From the NCBI GenBank assembly GCA_022826125.1, contig JAJDVM010000184.1, positions 1 to 34,225 of the forward strand: a stretch of DNA of 34,225 nucleotides. The letters are read 5' to 3'. Positions 31,357 through 34,225 of this stretch are shown piece after piece. This DNA is from Defluviicoccus sp. (GTDB taxonomy: Bacteria; Pseudomonadota; Alphaproteobacteria; MPNO01). Each line of letters starts with the position of its first letter. Positions within the stretch are counted from its first letter, which is position 1. A program made the translations under genes and the position numbers. Under the pieces are notes generated by a model. It was not told where the DNA came from. It saw only the letters and a program-made list of their open reading frames with translations, and searched no databases.

Positions 31357-32175
31357 ATGGCCGACCCCGAGATCGGGCGGACGGTCGACGCCGGGGGCAT
31401 CGCGACCAACCTGCACGACAGGGGCGGCGGGCCGCCGGTCCTGCTGTTGCACGGCTCCGGCCCGGGGGTCACCGCGTGGGCCAACTGGCGGACGGTCCTC
31501 CCCCGTCTGGAGGATCGGTTCCGGGTCGTAGCGCCCGACATCGTCGGCTTCGGCTATACCGAACGCCCGGCGGATGCGGCCTATGCGATGCCTTACTGGC
31601 GCGACCACGCGGTCGCGGTGCTCGATGCGCTCGGGATCGAATCGTGCGGCATCGTCGGCAACTCCTTCGGCGGCGGGCTGGCGCTCGCGCTGGCCGCCGC
31701 CCATCCGGAGCGGGTGGACCGGCTGGTGCTGATGGGCTCGGCCGGCTACCCGTTCGAGATCACGCCGGGGCTCGACGCGGTGTGGGGCTACGAGCCCTCG
31801 CCGGAGCGGATGCGGGAGCTGATCGGGCTGTTCGCCCACGACGACTCGATCGTCACCGACGACCTCGTCCGGCTGCGCTACGAGGCCAGCATCCGGCCGG
31901 GCTATCAGGAATCCTACGCCTCGATGTTCCCCGCCCCGCGCCAGCGTCATGTCGAGGCGATGGCGCAGAGCGAGGAGACGCTGCGTGCGCTCGACCGCGA
32001 AACCCTGATCGTCCACGGGCGGGACGACCGCATAATCCCGCTGGACTCCAGCATCGCGCTCCACCGCCTGATCCCGCGTTCCCAGCTTCACGTCTTCGGC
32101 CGCTGCGGTCACTGGACCCAGATCGAGCAGAATGACCGCTTCTGCCGCCTGATCGCGGACTTCTTCGCGGAGTAG
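31357..32175 (+). CDS. Alpha/beta hydrolase, meta-cleavage-product hydrolase type (DmpD/XylF-like)
   Basis: 272 aa. LLLHGSGPGVTAWANWR (oxyanion region) and GNSFGGGLALALA with nucleophile Ser103 are diagnostic of 2-hydroxymuconate-semialdehyde and related C-C hydrolases; VHGRDDRIIP gives the Asp and GHWTQIE the His. These enzymes cleave the ring-opened product of catechol extradiol dioxygenases to a dienoate and an acid. No extradiol dioxygenase is visible in the window, so the substrate is inferred. The ATG follows the peroxiredoxin stop by 8 nt, so both are co-transcribed. Confidence 0.92.
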   Translation: MADPEIGRTVDAGGIATNLHDRGGGPPVLLLHGSGPGVTAWANWRTVLPRLEDRFRVVAPDIVGFGYTERPADAAYAMPYWRDHAVAVLDALGIESCGIVGNSFGGGLALALAAAHPERVDRLVLMGSAGYPFEITPGLDAVWGYEPSPERMRELIGLFAHDDSIVTDDLVRLRYEASIRPGYQESYASMFPAPRQRHVEAMAQSEETLRALDRETLIVHGRDDRIIPLDSSIALHRLIPRSQLHVFGRCGHWTQIEQNDRFCRLIADFFAE

Positions 32176-32188
32176 CGGGACGTTTCCG

Positions 32189-32313
32189 CCCCCACCCGTC
32201 ATTTCGACCGAAGCGCCACCAGGCGCGTAGCGGAGGAATCTCGTGCCCCTGGCAGGTAGATTTCTCCGCTACGCCGCTCTTCGAGCCGCTCCGGTCGAAA
32301 TGACGGGTGGGGG
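32189..32313. repeat. Nested inverted-repeat (REP-like) element between convergent genes
   Basis: The outer arms CCCCCACCCGTCATTTCGAC (32189 on) and its near-perfect complement ending GGGTGGGGG (32287-32313) enclose inner arms GCGTAGCGGAGGAATCT (32225-32241) and AGATTTCTCCGCTACGC (32258-32274). The element lies between the convergent hydrolase genes and abuts the minus-strand stop codon. Its loops and core look like the GTCATTTCGACC-type palindromes widespread in alphaproteobacterial intergenic DNA (recollection). Probably a bidirectional terminator or a MITE-like remnant. Confidence 0.85.
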
Positions 32314-33162
32314 TCATGCCCCCCTGATCTCGTCGAGCACGGGGAGGATGTGCCGGCGGAAGGCGTCCGGGTTCTCGGCCATCGGGAAGTGGCCGAGGCC
32401 GGGCATGATCTCGACGCGAGCGCCGGGGATCGCCTCGGCGGTGCGGATCGTGTCTTCCGGGGTGCAGGAATAGTCGTACTCCCCGGTCAGCAGGTAGAGC
32501 GGGCAGCGCTGGGTGTCGATCAGGTGCGTCCGGTCGCGGTAATCCGAATCCTCCCGGTAGAAGTGGAGGTCGCCGCGGAACACGCCGGGACCGCTCTGCA
32601 GATATGCCCAGAGGGTCTCCCAGCGATGCACCTCCGGCGCCTGGGGCGCAACGAGGCCTGAGATCATCGCGGCGCAGATCTCGCCGCCGTGCACGTCGGG
32701 CCGGTGCAACCAGGACGCGTCGTACCACGGCGTCTGGTGATCGGCCGCCTGGAGGCCGATCAGGGCGCGGAACCGCCCGGCGTGACGGGCGGCGATGTCG
32801 AGCACGATCCGCCCGCCGATCGAGCAGCCCATCAGCACCGGCCGGTCGAGCTCCAGCGTGTCGGCGACGGCGAGGATCGCCCCGGTATAGGCATCGGTGG
32901 TGAGCCGGTACTCCTCGTCCTGGTAACCGGGCGGGGGGAACGACTTGCCGTGCCACGGCATGTCGAAGGCGATCACCCGGTAGTGCGCGGTCACCGCGTC
33001 GTCGAGCATCAGGTGCCGGTACTGGCGGCTGTCGGCGCCGGCGGTGTGCAGGCAGAGGATCGGTATGCCCTGCCCCGCCTCCTCGAAGAACAGGCGGCAC
33101 GGCCGGCCGTCGAGCTCCAGCGTGGCGTAGCGGCCGGCGATCGGTTCGTACTCAACCGGCAT
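32314..33162 (-). CDS. Alpha/beta hydrolase
   Basis: 282 aa. ILCLHTAGADSRQYRHLM has the oxyanion region with HTAGAD, MGCSIGG the nucleophile elbow (Ser114), TGEYDYSC the Asp and GLGHFPMAEN the catalytic His. This is a classical small-molecule hydrolase or C-C bond hydrolase-like fold, with a cap between about 135 and 215. The substrate is unknown. The start codon lies inside the upstream SCP2-like gene (11-nt overlap), so translation is coupled. Similar hydrolase/SCP2-like pairs suggest a joint job, but I cannot name it. It converges on the meta-cleavage hydrolase through the REP-like element. Confidence 0.9.
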   Translation of the reverse strand: MPVEYEPIAGRYATLELDGRPCRLFFEEAGQGIPILCLHTAGADSRQYRHLMLDDAVTAHYRVIAFDMPWHGKSFPPPGYQDEEYRLTTDAYTGAILAVADTLELDRPVLMGCSIGGRIVLDIAARHAGRFRALIGLQAADHQTPWYDASWLHRPDVHGGEICAAMISGLVAPQAPEVHRWETLWAYLQSGPGVFRGDLHFYREDSDYRDRTHLIDTQRCPLYLLTGEYDYSCTPEDTIRTAEAIPGARVEIMPGLGHFPMAENPDAFRRHILPVLDEIRGA

Positions 33163-33556
33163 CGCCGCCCCCCAGCCCCGCGCGGCGCGGCGCCTCGAGC
33201 ACCTCCTTGACGTAGCGGAGGTTGGCCATGAGCGGTTGAAGATCGCCCTCGATCCGGGCCGTGCCGAAGCGGGTCATCGCCAGAAGGTCGTGATAGCCGG
33301 GCTCGGGGACCGCCTGCCAGAAGCGCCGCCAGGCATCGGCGCCCGCGCGCACCGCGAACCGCCAGGAGCGCATCGGCGGGGGCGACACGGTCACACCGGC
33401 AATCGCGCCCTCGCGCACCGCCGCCAGCACCGGGACGGCGCCGGCGCCGATCAGGAACGTCGTCGTCAGGTGCCTGCCCCGCCTGACCAGCGGGATGTCC
33501 CCGTTGACCAGGGCGGGCAGCCGCTGGAATACCGCGGCAGCCTCTTCGTCGGTCAT
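33152..33556 (-). CDS. SCP2-like small protein
   Basis: 134 aa. The stretch MRSWRFAVRAGADAWRRFW followed by PEPGYHDLLAMTRFG, ARIEGDLQPLMANLRYVKEVL resembles the single-domain SCP2 sterol-carrier-like proteins with a conserved GDL-x-PLM-x-N-L pattern that are common next to alpha/beta hydrolases in alphaproteobacteria (family recall, not searched). A lipid or hydrophobic-ligand carrier role is inferred. GGGAGGGAGC lies right before the ATG at 33554-33556. It overlaps the downstream hydrolase by 11 nt. No regulator is adjacent. Confidence 0.65.
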   Translation of the reverse strand: MTDEEAAAVFQRLPALVNGDIPLVRRGRHLTTTFLIGAGAVPVLAAVREGAIAGVTVSPPPMRSWRFAVRAGADAWRRFWQAVPEPGYHDLLAMTRFGTARIEGDLQPLMANLRYVKEVLEAPRRAGLGGGDAG

Positions 33557-33674
33557 GCTCCCTCCCGCATCGCCCGCAATGGGCGGGCGGGACTGTACCC
33601 GGCGGCGCCCCGTCGGTCATTTCGCGCGAGGGTAGCGCGCGGGGAAATCCGTCACCCCGGGCAAGACACATTAC

Positions 33675-33704
33675 TTGACGGATATATGCCGAAGACGACA
33701 TATT
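33675..33704 (+). promoter_or_regulatory. Promoter of the coiled-coil gene, leaderless arrangement
   Basis: TTGACG (33675-33680) and CATATT (33699-33704) are 18 nt apart. The -10 ends 6 nt before the ATG at 33711, so transcription would start at or next to the A of the start codon and no Shine-Dalgarno site could be in the mRNA. Confidence 0.5.
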
Positions 33705-33710
33705 CAACCT

Positions 33711-34181
33711 ATGCGGGAATGGCTGGAAAGGCATGGCGGATACTGGACCTTCGGACTCTTCCTCCTCGCTCTCCTCGGCGCGCTGGGAGGGATGGGTGTC
33801 TGGGGTCTCGGCGCGCAGGATGCCAGGCACGACGCCAGGGTAGAGAGCGTTTCCGCCGACGTGGAAAGGGTGTCCGCCGTCGCGGCGTCCGGCATACGGC
33901 GTGTCGAGGAAAAGACCGAGTCGGAGGTCAAGAGGCTCGACGACCGGGTGGACAACACCCTCGAATTGATCGCGCAGATCGACGTCAGGTTCGACCAGGT
34001 GGACGAAAGGCTTGACCGGATGGATGCCAGATTCGACCGGGTGGACGAAAGGCTTGACCGGATGGATGCCAGATTCGACCGGATGGACGAAAGACTCGAC
34101 CGGATGGACGCCAAGCTCAACCGGATGGAAGGCAAGCTGGACACGCTGATCACGGGGTTGGCCGCGCCCGCGGCGAAGTAG
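33711..34181 (+). CDS. Hypothetical membrane-anchored coiled-coil protein with repeats
   Basis: 156 aa. An N-terminal segment WTFGLFLLALLGALGGMGVW (about residues 10-30) is a membrane helix. A charged region follows, then a heptad-like array (about 94-141) built of units such as RFDQVDERLDRMDA, RFDRVDERLDRMDA and RFDRMDERLDRMDA. Asp, Glu, Arg and Leu/Met recur every seven residues, predicting a coiled coil. The array is encoded by three 42-bp direct repeats (33990-34115). The ATG at 33711 is the likely start because a promoter ends just before it. No enzymatic motif is seen; such proteins often act as membrane-associated scaffold or multimerising units. It ends AAPAAK. Confidence 0.85.
   Translation: MREWLERHGGYWTFGLFLLALLGALGGMGVWGLGAQDARHDARVESVSADVERVSAVAASGIRRVEEKTESEVKRLDDRVDNTLELIAQIDVRFDQVDERLDRMDARFDRVDERLDRMDARFDRMDERLDRMDAKLNRMEGKLDTLITGLAAPAAK
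33990..34115 (+). repeat. Three 42-bp tandem repeats inside the coiled-coil gene
   Basis: Units at 33990-34031, 34032-34073 and 34074-34115 start TTCGACC and contain GGACGAAAG; the first two differ at one or two bases, the third is more divergent. Each adds two heptads (14 residues), so copy-number change keeps the frame and heptad register. Confidence 0.9.
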
Positions 34182-34183
34182 CA

Positions 34184-34225
34184 CTACAGCCTTTCCGGCG
34201 GGGCGGCGCGGATGACGTAGTAGGT
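34184..34225 (-). CDS. Possible 3' end of a minus-strand gene
   Basis: Read on the minus strand, the window edge gives TYYVIRAAPPERL followed by TAG (34184-34186). The 13 residues have the look of a protein C-terminus and converge on the coiled-coil gene, but too little is present to identify the family or even to be sure it is coding. Confidence 0.3.
   Translation of the reverse strand, partial: TYYVIRAAPPERL

Noticed and set aside
1..34225. CRISPR arrays, prophage, insertion sequences, rRNA or tRNA genes
   Set aside because: No regularly spaced repeats, transposase or integrase motifs, or RNA gene cores were seen on either strand; only dispersed palindromic repeats and iterons.

Overview
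The window is GC-rich DNA packed with genes on both strands. Its families point to an alphaproteobacterium, probably an environmental one of the Rhodospirillales type. That is an inference from codon bias, the 16S 3'-end complement at 24317-24332, and gene families such as LLM flavin oxidoreductases, TRAP and TTT binding proteins, UbiD, DUF2848 and CoxL-type enzymes. No rRNA, tRNA, CRISPR array, integrase or transposase is visible. The content is accessory catabolism: uptake, hydroxylation, decarboxylation and hydrolysis of small, probably aromatic or acidic, compounds.

Layout. 1-191 is the 3' end of a gamma-resorcylate-decarboxylase-like amidohydrolase. 215-4045 (minus) is a likely operon: rhodanese, LLM oxidoreductase, orphan molybdopterin (CoxL-like) subunit; an SDR (4191-4949) diverges from it. 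4963-5418 is an AT-richer zinc-ribbon gene that looks foreign. 5463-11022 (minus) reads as one operon: TRAP transporter dctP-dctQ-dctM, an HsaA/acyl-CoA-dehydrogenase-like flavoenzyme, a small protein with two nitrile-hydratase-leader-like (NHLP) domains, and an alpha/beta hydrolase. Diverging from it, 11216-14577 (plus) holds a Rieske oxygenase, an AstE/AspA-like zinc hydrolase and an M28 peptidase. Then come a quinone oxidoreductase (minus), an acyl-CoA dehydrogenase, an RND efflux pair (17042-21430), a TctC binding protein with an LLM oxidoreductase, and a cupin (minus).

24181-24475 holds a compact unit: operator-like iterons, a promoter, a 16-nt perfect complement to the 3' end of 16S rRNA, a 23-codon ORF and a strong intrinsic terminator, directly before a GMC oxidoreductase. 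Two copies of a long inverted-repeat element bracket a DUF2848 gene and a kynurenine-formamidase-like gene (26129-27811). A UbiD decarboxylase follows. A 586-bp gap (29482-30067) holds a DnaA-box-like cluster, a tandem duplication and a candidate minus-strand small RNA.

The 30068-32175 operon is SDR, a probable selenocysteine peroxiredoxin (in-frame UGA at codon 45 in a U-P-F-C motif, 30878-31348) and a meta-cleavage-product hydrolase. A REP-like element separates it from a minus-strand alpha/beta hydrolase and SCP2-like pair. The window ends with a membrane-anchored coiled-coil protein built on a 42-bp repeat, whose mRNA may be leaderless.

The most notable items are the UGA-recoded peroxiredoxin, the tandem NHLP-like protein in a TRAP/flavoenzyme operon, and the hyper-Shine-Dalgarno mini-ORF unit.
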